Assembly (NCBI RefSeq): GCF_009936215.1
Contig: NZ_AP019551.1
Span: 1,140,708 to 1,204,707 of the forward strand
Direction of reading: 5' to 3'
Source of the DNA: Athalassotoga saccharophila
Lineage (GTDB): Bacteria; Thermotogota; Thermotogae; Mesoaciditogales; Mesoaciditogaceae
DNA length: 64,000 nucleotides
The notes beneath the pieces were generated by a model. The model did no database searches and was not told the origin of the DNA. It saw only the letters and a list, made by a program, of their open reading frames with translations. The position numbers and the translations under genes are program-made. Every line of letters begins with the position of its first letter. Positions within the stretch are counted from its first letter, which is position 1. Positions 31,542 through 40,703 of this stretch are shown here, one piece after another.

Positions 31542-31568
31542 CTCTTATTCTCTGCCGAACGTACTTTT

Positions 31569-32126
31569 TTAATTATACCACAAATTTTTATTGCTTGTCG
31601 AGACGGCAAATATCCCTCTTTTTAAAAGTTCGTCAACGTGATCTTTTTTGCTTATAAGTCCTCCTGCAATTAGCGGGAAGCCAAAATTTATCTCCAAAGA
31701 AAGCATCACAAGTCCCGGCAATATTTCAACGAAATCTGGCCGGGTTGACCGAATGAGTTGTTCGCCATTTTTCAAGGCTTCGGAATCGATCAAAAATACC
31801 CTGTAAATTTGCATTAATCCCTGCTTTTTTGCCCATTCTAAAGTAGATTTGTGCGTACTTATTATTCCCGAAGGCCTTTCAGTCAAAATGAATTCAGACC
31901 CAAATTCATCCATCTTAAGTCCCTTTATTAGATCGGCATGAACAAAAATGATATGGCCCGCGTCTTTGAGTTTTCTCACACAATCCTGATACTTTCCAAC
32001 AGATGTCTCGAGCAAAAATACAACGCGATCCTTTAATTTCAAGACTTCATCTAAATCTTCAGAAGTTCTCAACGCAGGGATAACCGGATTTTTTCTAAGA
32101 AATGATTTCACTTCATTTAAGTTCAT
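31569..32126 (-). CDS. glpP: Glycerol-3-phosphate responsive antiterminator
   Basis: A 185-residue protein with TIM-barrel-like fold that binds mRNA leaders when charged with glycerol 3-phosphate. Family landmarks: NPVIPALRTSEDLDEVL, VVFLLETSVG, IIFVHADLIKGL, GIISTHKSTLEWAKKQGL, RVFLIDSEAL, PDFVEILPG, PLIAGGLISKKD and AVSTSNKNLWY. The start is the ATG at 32126 behind GGGGGAAA, overlapping the comF end by 14 nt. It directly precedes a terminator and the GlpA-like operon, an arrangement that suggests cis control of that operon. Confidence 0.93.
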   Translation of the reverse strand: MNLNEVKSFLRKNPVIPALRTSEDLDEVLKLKDRVVFLLETSVGKYQDCVRKLKDAGHIIFVHADLIKGLKMDEFGSEFILTERPSGIISTHKSTLEWAKKQGLMQIYRVFLIDSEALKNGEQLIRSTRPDFVEILPGLVMLSLEINFGFPLIAGGLISKKDHVDELLKRGIFAVSTSNKNLWYN

Positions 32127-32787
32127 ATATTTCCCCCAATTTTGTCTTCGCGATCGTGTAGACGTAAAGACTCTGTGCCCCGCCGTCTTTGAGAATTCTT
32201 GCACATTCGTTGACAGTCGCCCCAGTTGTGAAGACGTCATCAAGGATGACTATCTTCCCATTTGTCCTGTAAAGTTCTTCGATCCTTACTCTGTACTTTC
32301 CCTTCACGAGTTCCTTCCTCTCTTCGAAGGTCGAGTTTACCTGTTGCTTCTTTTGTTTTACGACCTCTATCAGATCAAGGAATTGAATTCCTCTTTTTTT
32401 AGAAAACGATCTTCCTATCTTTTTCATGTGATCGAACCCCTTATTTTTAAAGGAATTAAAGGTTATTGGAACGGTTGTGATAACGGAATCCGATGGGGGA
32501 GGAAAATAATCGAACAATTCGTCAAAAATATCCACAAAGTACTTGTACAAAGATATGGCACCGCCATATTTGTAAGATCGGATCATCTCTTTTATCTTTC
32601 CCTCGTAAATGGCGAAATAAAAGAATTTATCGAAATTCCATCTTCCCTTGAGATTTTGATCCATGATCATCGGTGGAATTTCCATTTTGCATTTGTAGCA
32701 TATCACCTGATCATGAGAAATAATCCTGCCACACAAAGGACAGGATTTGGGAAAGAGAAGATCCAATAAATCAAGATATGCAGGCAC
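32113..32787 (-). CDS. ComF family phosphoribosyltransferase-like protein
   Basis: A 224-residue protein with an N-terminal zinc ribbon (CPLCG ... CYKCK, residues 17-34) and a C-terminal phosphoribosyltransferase domain with the PRPP loop VILDDVFTTGATVNE. ComF proteins act in DNA uptake with the ComFA helicase and type IV pili; here the gene is downstream of pilQ in the same direction, which supports that link. It starts at GTG within the end of the memo gene (17-nt overlap). No comFA is in the window. Confidence 0.9.
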   Translation of the reverse strand: MPAYLDLLDLLFPKSCPLCGRIISHDQVICYKCKMEIPPMIMDQNLKGRWNFDKFFYFAIYEGKIKEMIRSYKYGGAISLYKYFVDIFDELFDYFPPPSDSVITTVPITFNSFKNKGFDHMKKIGRSFSKKRGIQFLDLIEVVKQKKQQVNSTFEERKELVKGKYRVRIEELYRTNGKIVILDDVFTTGATVNECARILKDGGAQSLYVYTIAKTKLGEIYELK

Positions 32788-33595
32788 TCATGTAACCTAC
32801 TTCCCTTTCGAAATCATCTGATATCTCTCCGCTTGTGGAATGTTTGAGAACTTTTGGCATTCCAAGGTCCATGGCCATAACAGTTGCGACACATCCGGGC
32901 CCGCACATAGTTATGTGTTCTTTTTCTATCGATGCGTAAAGTTCTTCGATGTTATTCGATGATATCGCATCGATTATCATCTTATCCTTGTAAAGGGTCG
33001 TTTCATGATCTTCGTAATGGTTGAGATCTGTGGATGCAACGATCCAGAATCTTTTTCCCTGTAAAACCTTTTTTAGAGCGATGCCCAATTCTTTCGAAAT
33101 CTCTTTTCTCTGATCAAGCATACAGATGGGAACTATTTTGAAGCCGGTGCCTATTGTGAATTGAAGAAAGGGTATATGAACCTCTATCGAATGTTCAAAA
33201 AGATGGGCCTCGTAATCGAGTGATGCCAACTTGAAATTTTCGACGATAACGCTTGCAACGCTTTGATCTACCTCTACATTTCCGAGAGGAGTTTTCCATA
33301 CACCAATTGGCCATATAGAAATCGGTTTACCGTATCCGGTGTGATTGGGACCTATTATGACCACGATATCCGGCTTTCCCCACTCGGAGGCGGCAAGATA
33401 CGCGTAGGCGGCCGTAGATCCGGAGTAGACGTATCCGGCATGCGGGGCTATTATTCCCACATTTCCTCTAAATCCATCTGGATCTGGCAATTCTCCCGGC
33501 CCTCTTTTGGAAAGGAACAATTCTCTTATGTAATCTCTCAGATCTTCAGGATCTGATGGGTAAAAACTTCCAGATGCGACAGGTTTCCTGTCCAT
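32771..33595 (-). CDS. MEMO1 family protein (AmmeMemoRadiSam system protein B)
   Basis: A 274-residue metal-binding protein of the extradiol-dioxygenase-like fold. Motifs: RKPVASGSFYP, IIAPHAGYVYSGSTAAYAY, IIGPNHTGYG, FEHSIEVHIPFLQ, STDLNHYED and CGPGCVATVMAMD. The conserved His residues and a Cys form the copper/iron site described in human MEMO1. Its system partner AmrS is 20 kb away. The ATG immediately follows the pilQ stop (TAA-ATG), so it is in the pil transcript. Confidence 0.93.
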   Translation of the reverse strand: MDRKPVASGSFYPSDPEDLRDYIRELFLSKRGPGELPDPDGFRGNVGIIAPHAGYVYSGSTAAYAYLAASEWGKPDIVVIIGPNHTGYGKPISIWPIGVWKTPLGNVEVDQSVASVIVENFKLASLDYEAHLFEHSIEVHIPFLQFTIGTGFKIVPICMLDQRKEISKELGIALKKVLQGKRFWIVASTDLNHYEDHETTLYKDKMIIDAISSNNIEELYASIEKEHITMCGPGCVATVMAMDLGMPKVLKHSTSGEISDDFEREVGYMSACIS

Positions 33596-36412
33596 TTATC
33601 TCACCACCGAAGCAGTTATGAATATATCGAGATTATCCGTTGAATCCTGAAAGGTTGTAGAGGTGAAGAATTGGCCTATGAAGGGAAGATCTCCCAAAAA
33701 CGGAACTTTGGTGACGTTTTCAGATCTGTTCTGTTTTGTCAATCCTCCTATTAAAAGGGTTTGCCCGCTCGATATGACGACCTTCACACTCGCATTTCTC
33801 GTAACGACGGCCGGCACACCGTTGACAGCATGACCCCAGTCAGCGTCGCTAACCTGAATAGTTATTGTTAAGGATATCTGTCCGTTGGAAAGCACGACTG
33901 GCAAAATGTTGAGTTGAATGCCTGTGGTCAAGAATTGAAGTTGCTGGGCAGTCTGGCCGGTCTGACTGTTCACAACGGTTGTAACAAGGTACGGATATTG
34001 TTCTCCTATCGTTATCTGTGCGGGCTCTCCGCTTTGAGTCATTATGTTTGGAGCAGAAAGGACCGATCCCTCTCCCGTGGTTTTAGAAAAGTTCGCCGTA
34101 ACGGTTGCCTTCGAAGAAAGAATTTGATCTGCGATTCCCGAGACAAAATTAGATGGATTGGTCGTATTCAGAAGGTTAAAGGATAAGTTCAATCCATTGT
34201 TGAATATCAACTGAGGAGTTATAAGTGTGGAGTTCACAGAGTCGCTTATCGATTTGTTTCCCGTAACGTCGACGATCTTTGCCATTATCTGAACATTCGG
34301 TCTTGGATTTTGAAGTTTTTGCATCTCGTTATCGAGTACACTCGCGGCATATTGGCTAAGACCGTTAACGACGACGATACCCGTATTTGGATCTGAATAA
34401 ACATTTCCACCCAAGAATTTTGCCAGAGACATTATTTGATCTATATTTCCGCTTGCCATGTATATTCTTGTCAAACCCGTTGTGTTTTTGTCAACTATTG
34501 TAACTGCCGTTCCGGAGAATGAAAGGCCGTAAGAACTTGCGATCGTTTGATCAAATTGATCAATAGTTACATTTGAAAGATTCAACGTTACATTTGGAAG
34601 GTTCTGATATGCAAAAACGATGTTCTTTGAAAGTGCGGCATAGACTCTCTGAATAAGATCGTAGAGTGGATAGTCCTTTACACTCAAAGTTATAAGGCCA
34701 TTCTTGACATCGACGATCTGATTTGATGTCTGGGCTACTTCCCGGACTTTGCTTTGAATGAGGCCGCTTACGCTTAAAAGGGAGGTTAATTTGTTAACGG
34801 CGCTTTCAGATCCAACTATCGCCACGGCAGTTACCGTCGAAGATGTTGACGGAATAGAAGGTCCAAGCATCGTGAGATTGTTAGCCTGTATCAAAGATTT
34901 AACCGTCTGGTAATCCTGATTTCTAACGGTAACTATGTTCGTTATCGACGTTGACGTAGACGAATAGGTTTTATTCTCTATGAATTTTTGAGTCTGATCG
35001 ACTGAATTCGGATCCGTGCCGTAGATCAGAGCCTCTCCAAGGGAGGGTAGGTAGGTCATTTTAACGTCAGGATAGATTATCGAAATGACCTTCGAAAGAT
35101 CCAAAAAGGCGCTGTCATTTGGGATAGAGACAAAGTTGAAATGAATGAATTGCGGACTTACGTTCACAAGTGTGCTCGCGATTGAAGCCACCGCTTTTGC
35201 AAAGTCATAAATTCTATTCTTTGGCCCCATCGCAAGGTAGGTAATCTTCGTCGAATTGGTTGTTGGCGATCCATAGATTGTTATGCCTGCAAAGTTTTTT
35301 GCAAATTGCATGAAAGCCTGAACATTTTGATTTGAAACTACAAAGGGCACGGTTATCTTTGGGCCTATACTCTCTATTATTTTTCCGTATTCTGCTATTA
35401 CTTTGGAAGCACCATCGATATCACTTTTACTTCCACTTAAAATCAATGTAGAAAAACTTGAAAGGTACGTAACTTTTAAGTTGGGATACATCATCGAAAT
35501 GAGACTTTCAAGATCTTTGACCGAAGATTGATCGCTCCACTGGACATCTTTAAAACTTTCGCTTTCCTTGACGAAATTCATCAGATCTTCTATCGTTTTT
35601 TGCTGTTCAACGGTGGCGTTGACTATCTGGTACGATCCTATGTTCCCTATGATCTTATTCTGTCCGAATAAATTCTCAACCAAACTCTTGAAATCCTGCG
35701 CGCTTATATTCGTCGAGGACAGATTGTAAAAACTAACAACGTTGTTGTAGGTGCCAGTTCCGAGTTTTCCGAAATTTTGAATTAAGGTTGAAACTGGCGC
35801 TATGTAATATGTGCCATCCGGCAGAATTGCGTATCCTATCCCTGGCGAAGATATCATTATATCGTAAAAGGCCTCGGCAGGAGTTACGTCCTTTAGGGTT
35901 ATGTTAACGGGATTATTCGCTATGGAAGGATCTATTATGAGATTTCTATTCAAAATCCTCGACAGGTATTTGATGGCAAGGCTGAAATTAGACCCTTGCT
36001 GGCCAGAAAAGTCTATTGATATTTTAGAAGCAGGACCGGTCAGAGGAAGATTTTGAGAAATTCCAAGGGTTGTAAAGTTTATCTCGAGATGATCGTCTAT
36101 CTGATTTATAGAAGCGCTTACGACAAATGGAAAGGTGAAGGCGATTTCCGAAGTCGATCTATTTGTCGAGATCGAAAGATTCACGTCTTTCCATGATAAA
36201 TTGTTTGAAATCGAATTGGATACTTTGCCCTGAAAGACAAATGTTATCTGATTCCCCATTTGGTTTTGGATCTTCCAGTTGGGAATCGAATCGAAAATTA
36301 AGGTAGTTATTATGTGATTTTGGGTGGAAGAGAAGGTCAAATTTTGTAAAGTCGAACCAAAAGAAAGCGTTCCAATCAAAATCATTAAGAGTAAAAAGTA
36401 TATCTTTTTCAC
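33596..36412 (-). CDS. pilQ: Type IV pilus secretin PilQ
   Basis: Outer-membrane secretin of 938 residues through which the pilus passes. A signal peptide (IYFLLLMILIGTLSFGS) is followed by an AMIN-like beta domain (about 25-130), an STN-like domain (about 140-215, with LIIDPSIANNPVNITLKDV), several secretin N repeats (about 215-650), and the secretin core from about 700, with the end VPFLGDLPFIGQFF and DNLDIFITASVV. It is longer than proteobacterial PilQ because of additional N-type repeats. It is the last of the pil genes, 13 nt after the PilP-position gene. Confidence 0.92.
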   Translation of the reverse strand: MKKIYFLLLMILIGTLSFGSTLQNLTFSSTQNHIITTLIFDSIPNWKIQNQMGNQITFVFQGKVSNSISNNLSWKDVNLSISTNRSTSEIAFTFPFVVSASINQIDDHLEINFTTLGISQNLPLTGPASKISIDFSGQQGSNFSLAIKYLSRILNRNLIIDPSIANNPVNITLKDVTPAEAFYDIMISSPGIGYAILPDGTYYIAPVSTLIQNFGKLGTGTYNNVVSFYNLSSTNISAQDFKSLVENLFGQNKIIGNIGSYQIVNATVEQQKTIEDLMNFVKESESFKDVQWSDQSSVKDLESLISMMYPNLKVTYLSSFSTLILSGSKSDIDGASKVIAEYGKIIESIGPKITVPFVVSNQNVQAFMQFAKNFAGITIYGSPTTNSTKITYLAMGPKNRIYDFAKAVASIASTLVNVSPQFIHFNFVSIPNDSAFLDLSKVISIIYPDVKMTYLPSLGEALIYGTDPNSVDQTQKFIENKTYSSTSTSITNIVTVRNQDYQTVKSLIQANNLTMLGPSIPSTSSTVTAVAIVGSESAVNKLTSLLSVSGLIQSKVREVAQTSNQIVDVKNGLITLSVKDYPLYDLIQRVYAALSKNIVFAYQNLPNVTLNLSNVTIDQFDQTIASSYGLSFSGTAVTIVDKNTTGLTRIYMASGNIDQIMSLAKFLGGNVYSDPNTGIVVVNGLSQYAASVLDNEMQKLQNPRPNVQIMAKIVDVTGNKSISDSVNSTLITPQLIFNNGLNLSFNLLNTTNPSNFVSGIADQILSSKATVTANFSKTTGEGSVLSAPNIMTQSGEPAQITIGEQYPYLVTTVVNSQTGQTAQQLQFLTTGIQLNILPVVLSNGQISLTITIQVSDADWGHAVNGVPAVVTRNASVKVVISSGQTLLIGGLTKQNRSENVTKVPFLGDLPFIGQFFTSTTFQDSTDNLDIFITASVVR

Positions 36413-36425
36413 AAATTCATCCCCT

Positions 36426-36935
36426 TTACCTTAATATGAATCCCTGAGAATTAACAACGTAAAGATTTCCCGTCGATGAATCCATTATAACCGCACTGCT
36501 GAAAGATGGCGCTATGTATGTCACAAGATACCTTTTACCCTGAAAGTAGAAGACCGAATTGTCGCTCAAATTCAAAGTGAGTATTTCTCCGCTTACGTAC
36601 AAAGTTACCATGTTAGCAATGCCCTTTGCCATCCCTACGACGTATATTCCTCTGTCCAGATTAGTCGAGAGCGCGGAACTTTTTATGAGATTTTCAAATG
36701 AATTTTCATTCAATTTGATCGCAAGAGGTAAAAATGGATTCGAATTCAGTTGCACAGGATTTATCTTGTCCGTTTTTACCGGTTGATTTACTATGACGGA
36801 AACCTGAGGCGTTTGATTCGATCTTATGATATTTCCCCCTCCCTTTGGAAAGAAGAGTACATATCCGAGATAGAGGAAGATGCCTATTATGAATATGACA
36901 AGTATTGGAACTAAAACCTTATTTCTACCCGCCAT
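36426..36935 (-). CDS. Inner-membrane protein in the PilP position
   Basis: A 169-residue protein with one N-terminal membrane helix (VLVPILVIFIIGIFLYLGYVLFF), a polar linker rich in Asn, Pro and Gln, and a small beta domain with YVVGMAKGIANMVTLYVSGE and VTYIAPSFSSAVIMDSSTGN. It lies between pilO and pilQ, where PilP is found in other systems, and its anchor-linker-beta domain layout fits that role of linking PilN/PilO to the secretin. Sequence similarity to PilP itself is not evident to me. Confidence 0.7.
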   Translation of the reverse strand: MAGRNKVLVPILVIFIIGIFLYLGYVLFFPKGGGNIIRSNQTPQVSVIVNQPVKTDKINPVQLNSNPFLPLAIKLNENSFENLIKSSALSTNLDRGIYVVGMAKGIANMVTLYVSGEILTLNLSDNSVFYFQGKRYLVTYIAPSFSSAVIMDSSTGNLYVVNSQGFILR

Positions 36936-37395
36936 ATATTCTCACCGACAATTTCGTTAAAGTGTAATTTTTCTTCAAACTTAAAATTTTACCTTCGTAC
37001 TCGTAAGAGACCGGAGAGTTCGATTCAAAGTAAAGGTTCAAAACGTATATATTCGTGTAGGAAGAAAGAAGATTTACGAGATCGTACGGATCCACCTCGA
37101 CCGAATTTTGAAGCGTTACAGTATCACCCGAAATCTTGAGATCTGCATCTGGAGCGATCTTCAAAAGCGCACTTTTAAAGCCTGCGAGGTTTATCTTTTG
37201 CGAGTTTAGCATCTTACCGTACTGATTTATCTGCTTTGTAATCTCGTTGTTTTGATTGTAAAGAACTTGAAACTTTGAAATCGATCCAACGACTTTGTTT
37301 AAAGATCCCGAGAAAGAAAGAAACTCGAAGATATCTATCGTACCTGCCAGTATTATCGTTGCAAAGATTATCGCTATGGCCAATTTTCTGTTCAT
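36925..37395 (-). CDS. pilO: PilO-like pilus assembly protein
   Basis: A 156-residue bitopic inner-membrane protein: helix ILAGTIDIFEFLSFSG-like at residues 8-30, a coiled-coil part (LNKVVGSISKFQVLYNQNNE), and a ferredoxin-like periplasmic domain. PilO forms the alignment subcomplex with PilN. Assignment rests on size, topology and order pilM-pilN-pilO; sequence is weakly conserved in this family. It overlaps pilN by 4 nt and the next gene by 11 nt. Confidence 0.75.
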   Translation of the reverse strand: MNRKLAIAIIFATIILAGTIDIFEFLSFSGSLNKVVGSISKFQVLYNQNNEITKQINQYGKMLNSQKINLAGFKSALLKIAPDADLKISGDTVTLQNSVEVDPYDLVNLLSSYTNIYVLNLYFESNSPVSYEYEGKILSLKKNYTLTKLSVRIYGG

Positions 37396-37958
37396 TTAAG
37401 ACCCCCTATCGAAATAGTCTGTTCGTAAGTCTTAAACCACGTCTGGAATTGAGAGTCAGAAACGGAAAATTTGTATCCTTCGCTTTCGGCTATTTTTCTT
37501 TCAACATCTGCAACATTCGAGTTGTTAACATCTATGATTTGTGAGAAGACCAGAGGAGTTGAAGAATTTGCAGAATAAGAAAATGAAACTATGGTAAAGG
37601 TTGCGCTGTCGGCCATTTCACGAATCAGAGATACTGCCGAATGAAATTCGTTTACTCCGTTGATATAATCCTTTATTTGGTAGAGAATCTTTGACTGAAG
37701 ATCTAAATTTTTGGAATAATCATTTATAACGGCATCGAGTCGATTTTGAATCTGATCCTGCCTCATCGAAAGGTAAATACCTGCATTTTCGAGCAAATTT
37801 TTCTGGCCCGAGATTGCCTGAGTGTAAAGGCCGTTTATGAAAAGATCTATAAAAAGGTACGAGGCAATCCCTATCCCGATGATCATAACCATAAGTACGA
37901 TGAATTTTGAAAATTTTATCTTTCTACGCTTCTTTGTGTAAAAGTTTACCCTTGGCAT
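37392..37958 (-). CDS. pilN: PilN-like pilus assembly protein
   Basis: A 188-residue bitopic protein. The N-terminus MPRVNFYTKKRRKIK resembles the PilN cytoplasmic peptide that binds PilM (INLLP-type), followed by a membrane helix (FIVLMVMIIGIGIASYLFI) and a coiled coil with a ferredoxin-like domain. It overlaps pilM by 35 nt. Role: connects the cytoplasmic PilM ring to PilO in the periplasm. Confidence 0.82.
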   Translation of the reverse strand: MPRVNFYTKKRRKIKFSKFIVLMVMIIGIGIASYLFIDLFINGLYTQAISGQKNLLENAGIYLSMRQDQIQNRLDAVINDYSKNLDLQSKILYQIKDYINGVNEFHSAVSLIREMADSATFTIVSFSYSANSSTPLVFSQIIDVNNSNVADVERKIAESEGYKFSVSDSQFQTWFKTYEQTISIGGLK

Positions 37959-38895
37959 TCTCTAACGCTCCCCTCATGGCCATGCTGTAAGCGCCCGCGG
38001 GTATCTCCCTTTTCAAAGACACGAAATCGTAATAATCGCTTACCTTTCCGAGATCCATCTCCTTCAGGCTTTCCACCCATTCGTTTAGGTATTCATTTCT
38101 TTCCGAAATGCAAATAAAATTTTCTATATTTTCGTTAGAAAGGCCATATCTCGATATTAGAATTCTTGTAAGCCTTTGAACGTCATCCGAAAGTTGAAGG
38201 TAATGCATCCTCGCGTCAATGTCATTATTTAACTCTTCAGATCCTCCAGTTACGCTGTCTATGGAAAGGAATTTCCCATTTCTGAAGATCTGCAGATAGG
38301 TCGACATGCTGTCTTCAAATGCAAAGAAGGAAAGACCATGTCTTACTTTCTCTTCCAAAAGATAGTTAAACTTGAAATATCCCGCGTCTAAAATGTCTGG
38401 TATCGGAAGATTTGATCTGACAAAAAAACTTTTGAATTTCTCTATATCCTCATTTCTCACTATAAAGGCCGAAATGCTAAGTCCATTTCCTTCTCCCAAA
38501 AGATCGACGTCTACCGTTATATTCGAGGATGATATAGAAAGTTCCTTGACTATCTGAAATTTTGACGCCTCTATGATTTGTCTCTTGTTCCTCATATTTG
38601 GCATCTTCAATTGTCTGAAGAGCACCTTATCGCTGAAGATGGCCGTCGTTATAAAATCTTCGATGTCTATTTTTAGAGATCTTCCAATCTCCGCAAGACC
38701 ATTTATTATTTCATTTTCATTTACGAGTTCGTCTCCATCGAAAACCTTGTTCGAATAAGGAACGGAATGAACGGCGATTATCTCGGATCTTTTGCCGTTG
38801 TGCTTTATCTTTACACCGTCTATTTTATACCTTCCTATGTCTATTCCAACGTAAAAGTTGGAAAAGATATTCAAATTCGTCTTTACCATCCCCAT
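37924..38895 (-). CDS. pilM: PilM-like actin-fold pilus assembly protein
   Basis: A 323-residue cytoplasmic ATPase-fold protein. YVGIDIGRYKIDGVKI is the phosphate 1 motif, SVTGGSEELNNDI corresponds to the second phosphate loop, and residues 75-120 (MRNKRQIIEASKFQI) to the 1C subdomain. It recruits PilN to the pilus base. The C-terminal end of the gene overlaps pilN by 35 nt, and its start overlaps the pseudopilin by 13 nt. Confidence 0.85.
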   Translation of the reverse strand: MGMVKTNLNIFSNFYVGIDIGRYKIDGVKIKHNGKRSEIIAVHSVPYSNKVFDGDELVNENEIINGLAEIGRSLKIDIEDFITTAIFSDKVLFRQLKMPNMRNKRQIIEASKFQIVKELSISSSNITVDVDLLGEGNGLSISAFIVRNEDIEKFKSFFVRSNLPIPDILDAGYFKFNYLLEEKVRHGLSFFAFEDSMSTYLQIFRNGKFLSIDSVTGGSEELNNDIDARMHYLQLSDDVQRLTRILISRYGLSNENIENFICISERNEYLNEWVESLKEMDLGKVSDYYDFVSLKREIPAGAYSMAMRGALENAKGKLLHKEA

Positions 38896-39317
38896 TCTAC
38901 CCTTACAAGGCCGGTCACAGGTCTCAAAACCACAGTTGCAATTTGGGAATTTCTCAAATATATCTTTACCTTTCCAGTCAAATCCGGATAGTACGGAATG
39001 CCATTTGAAAAAGCCAGATCAACGTTCGATCCCTTGTAAATCATCTCGGTCTTTGGAACGATAAGACTCAATCTTCCCTTATCGATGTAACCAGACGGCG
39101 TGATTATCTTTATTTCTTTGGATATGCGTACCGTCACCTTGCCTTTCAAATTTGCAGAAAGAAACTTCGCGTATCTTATGGATGAGACGATCTTGTTTAC
39201 TTCCGCCCTCGCGATTATCCTGTCGATCCAGTGCTTGGAAAGTGGAAAGATAATAGACAAAAGCAATGAAAGAATCAATATCAAAATGATCAACTCAACG
39301 AGGGTATATCCTTTCAT
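38883..39317 (-). CDS. GspH/FimT-like pseudopilin
   Basis: A 144-residue minor pilin. The short leader MKG precedes YTLVELIILILILSLLLSII (Glu5 retained; the residue after the cleaved glycine is Tyr instead of the usual Phe). The body is beta-rich (VTVRISKEIKIITPSGYIDK) like GspH/FimT. It starts 1 nt after the pilC stop and lacks a good ribosome site, so it is probably coupled to pilC translation. Confidence 0.85.
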   Translation of the reverse strand: MKGYTLVELIILILILSLLLSIIFPLSKHWIDRIIARAEVNKIVSSIRYAKFLSANLKGKVTVRISKEIKIITPSGYIDKGRLSLIVPKTEMIYKGSNVDLAFSNGIPYYPDLTGKVKIYLRNSQIATVVLRPVTGLVRVEWGW

Positions 39318-39318
39318 G

Positions 39319-40518
39319 TTAAAAATGCTGTCCGACACCCTGCTCAAGGTTAAACATGGTCTGGTAAAGGCTAAATACAAGGATCCCCACAAATAACCCT
39401 ATGATCGCTATCATCGCAGGTTCTATCATCGAGACAAGTTGCTTTAATTTGACAGAGGCTTCCTGATCGTAAAATTCAGAGACCTTTGAAAGCATCTCGT
39501 CAACCCTGCCAGTCTCCTCTCCAGTGCCGACCATCTCAACGAGCAATTGGGGGAAAAATTTCGTCTTCTCCATGGCGCTTTTCAAAGTTCCGCCATTTTT
39601 TAAGATATCCACCATTACCGGTACTTTTTTCATTAACCTTCTGCTTCCAGTCGCCCTTGCGGCCATGTCGACTGCCTCTATTATACTAACTCCACTCGAG
39701 ATCAAAGTAGAGAGCGTTTTGCTGAAATTAGATGAATCTTGAAGATGCTTAAGAGCCTTTATTGGCGGTATCAAATTCCCAACGAATTCTTTCGTGGCGG
39801 CACCGTAAGAGGTCCTAAAAAAGTAGATCAAAAAGATAAGAATAGAAACAACTATAATCGTAGCGTAAAACCAGTTTGCGGCGAGAAAATCGTTGGCTCC
39901 CATCAACATCGCGACTATGCCACCCACCTTCGCACCGCCAAATGCCCTGAAAAGGCTCGGCAATATGAAAAGACTTATTATCATCAGAATGAAAAATGCG
40001 AAGATGGAAACAAAAAGAGGGTAAGCCATCGCAGATCTTACCTCATCGCGCGTTTTCTTGACATGTTCGTAAAATTCGGACACTTTATTTAGGGTGTTAT
40101 CGAGGACTCCGCCGCTCTCTCCGGCCCTTACGAGGTTAACGAAAATAGGCTCGAAGGCATTTGTTTCTTCTATCGCCTCGGAAAGAGAAGAACCGCTGTC
40201 TATGGATACCAAGACGTTGACAAGGATCTTTCTAAAAGAAGGCGTAAAGGCATTTTGCTTTGAAAGAAGAGTCAACGCATCCCTTATTCGCACACCGGCA
40301 TTTATCATTGTTGCCAACTGGCGCGTAAAAAGCACGAGATCGGCTAACTTTGCCCGCAAAGTTATACGCCTTTTTCTTTCCTTGGTAGGCTTTACCCCCA
40401 GAACGATATAACCCTGCTGGGAAAGTTTACTGACAAGGCTTATCTCACTTTCCGCCTCTAACCTTCCGGTAGCGGGTTTCCCGTTAGGCGTTATAACCCT
40501 ATAAACGTACAAAGGCAA
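39319..40518 (-). CDS. pilC: Type IV pilus inner-membrane platform protein PilC (GspF family)
   Basis: A polytopic platform protein of about 399 residues with the two GspF repeats: LVLFTRQLATMINAGVRIRD (about 60-80) and SNFSKTLSTLISSGVSIIEA (about 260-280), three membrane helices (around 165-190, 215-235 and 365-390), and the ending LFVGILVFSLYQTMFNL. The TTG at 40518 gives the usual start MPLYVYRV and lies 10 nt after GGGGAG; a TTG three codons earlier touches that site. First gene of the pil operon; the PilB and PilT motors are not in the window. Confidence 0.92.
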   Translation of the reverse strand: MPLYVYRVITPNGKPATGRLEAESEISLVSKLSQQGYIVLGVKPTKERKRRITLRAKLADLVLFTRQLATMINAGVRIRDALTLLSKQNAFTPSFRKILVNVLVSIDSGSSLSEAIEETNAFEPIFVNLVRAGESGGVLDNTLNKVSEFYEHVKKTRDEVRSAMAYPLFVSIFAFFILMIISLFILPSLFRAFGGAKVGGIVAMLMGANDFLAANWFYATIIVVSILIFLIYFFRTSYGAATKEFVGNLIPPIKALKHLQDSSNFSKTLSTLISSGVSIIEAVDMAARATGSRRLMKKVPVMVDILKNGGTLKSAMEKTKFFPQLLVEMVGTGEETGRVDEMLSKVSEFYDQEASVKLKQLVSMIEPAMIAIIGLFVGILVFSLYQTMFNLEQGVGQHF

Positions 40519-40599
40519 AATAACCAACTCCCCGGGTTGATCATTGATTCACGCGATCATATATAGTTTACCATTTTTTAGGAAAGATCGATAACATAA

Positions 40600-40621
40600 A
40601 GGGAACTCCAAAGAGTTCCCT
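40600..40621 (-). terminator. Terminator after the tRNA cluster
   Basis: AGGGAACTC and GAGTTCCCT (9 bp) around CAAA, just downstream of tRNA-Phe on the minus strand. The T run is short. Confidence 0.65.
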
Positions 40622-40628
40622 ATTTCTG

Positions 40629-40701
40629 TGCCGAGACCTGGAGTCGAACCAGGGACACGAGGATTTTCAGTCCACTGCTCTACCACCTGAGCTATCTCGG
40701 C
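40629..40701 (-). tRNA. tRNA-Phe (GAA)
   Basis: Minus-strand tRNA with acceptor GCCGAGA / TCTCGGC, anticodon loop ACTGAAAAT-region with GAA, T-arm CCTGGTTCGACTCCAGG and A discriminator. CCA is not encoded (CAG follows), unlike the other tRNAs here. Confidence 0.94.
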
Positions 40702-40703
40702 AA

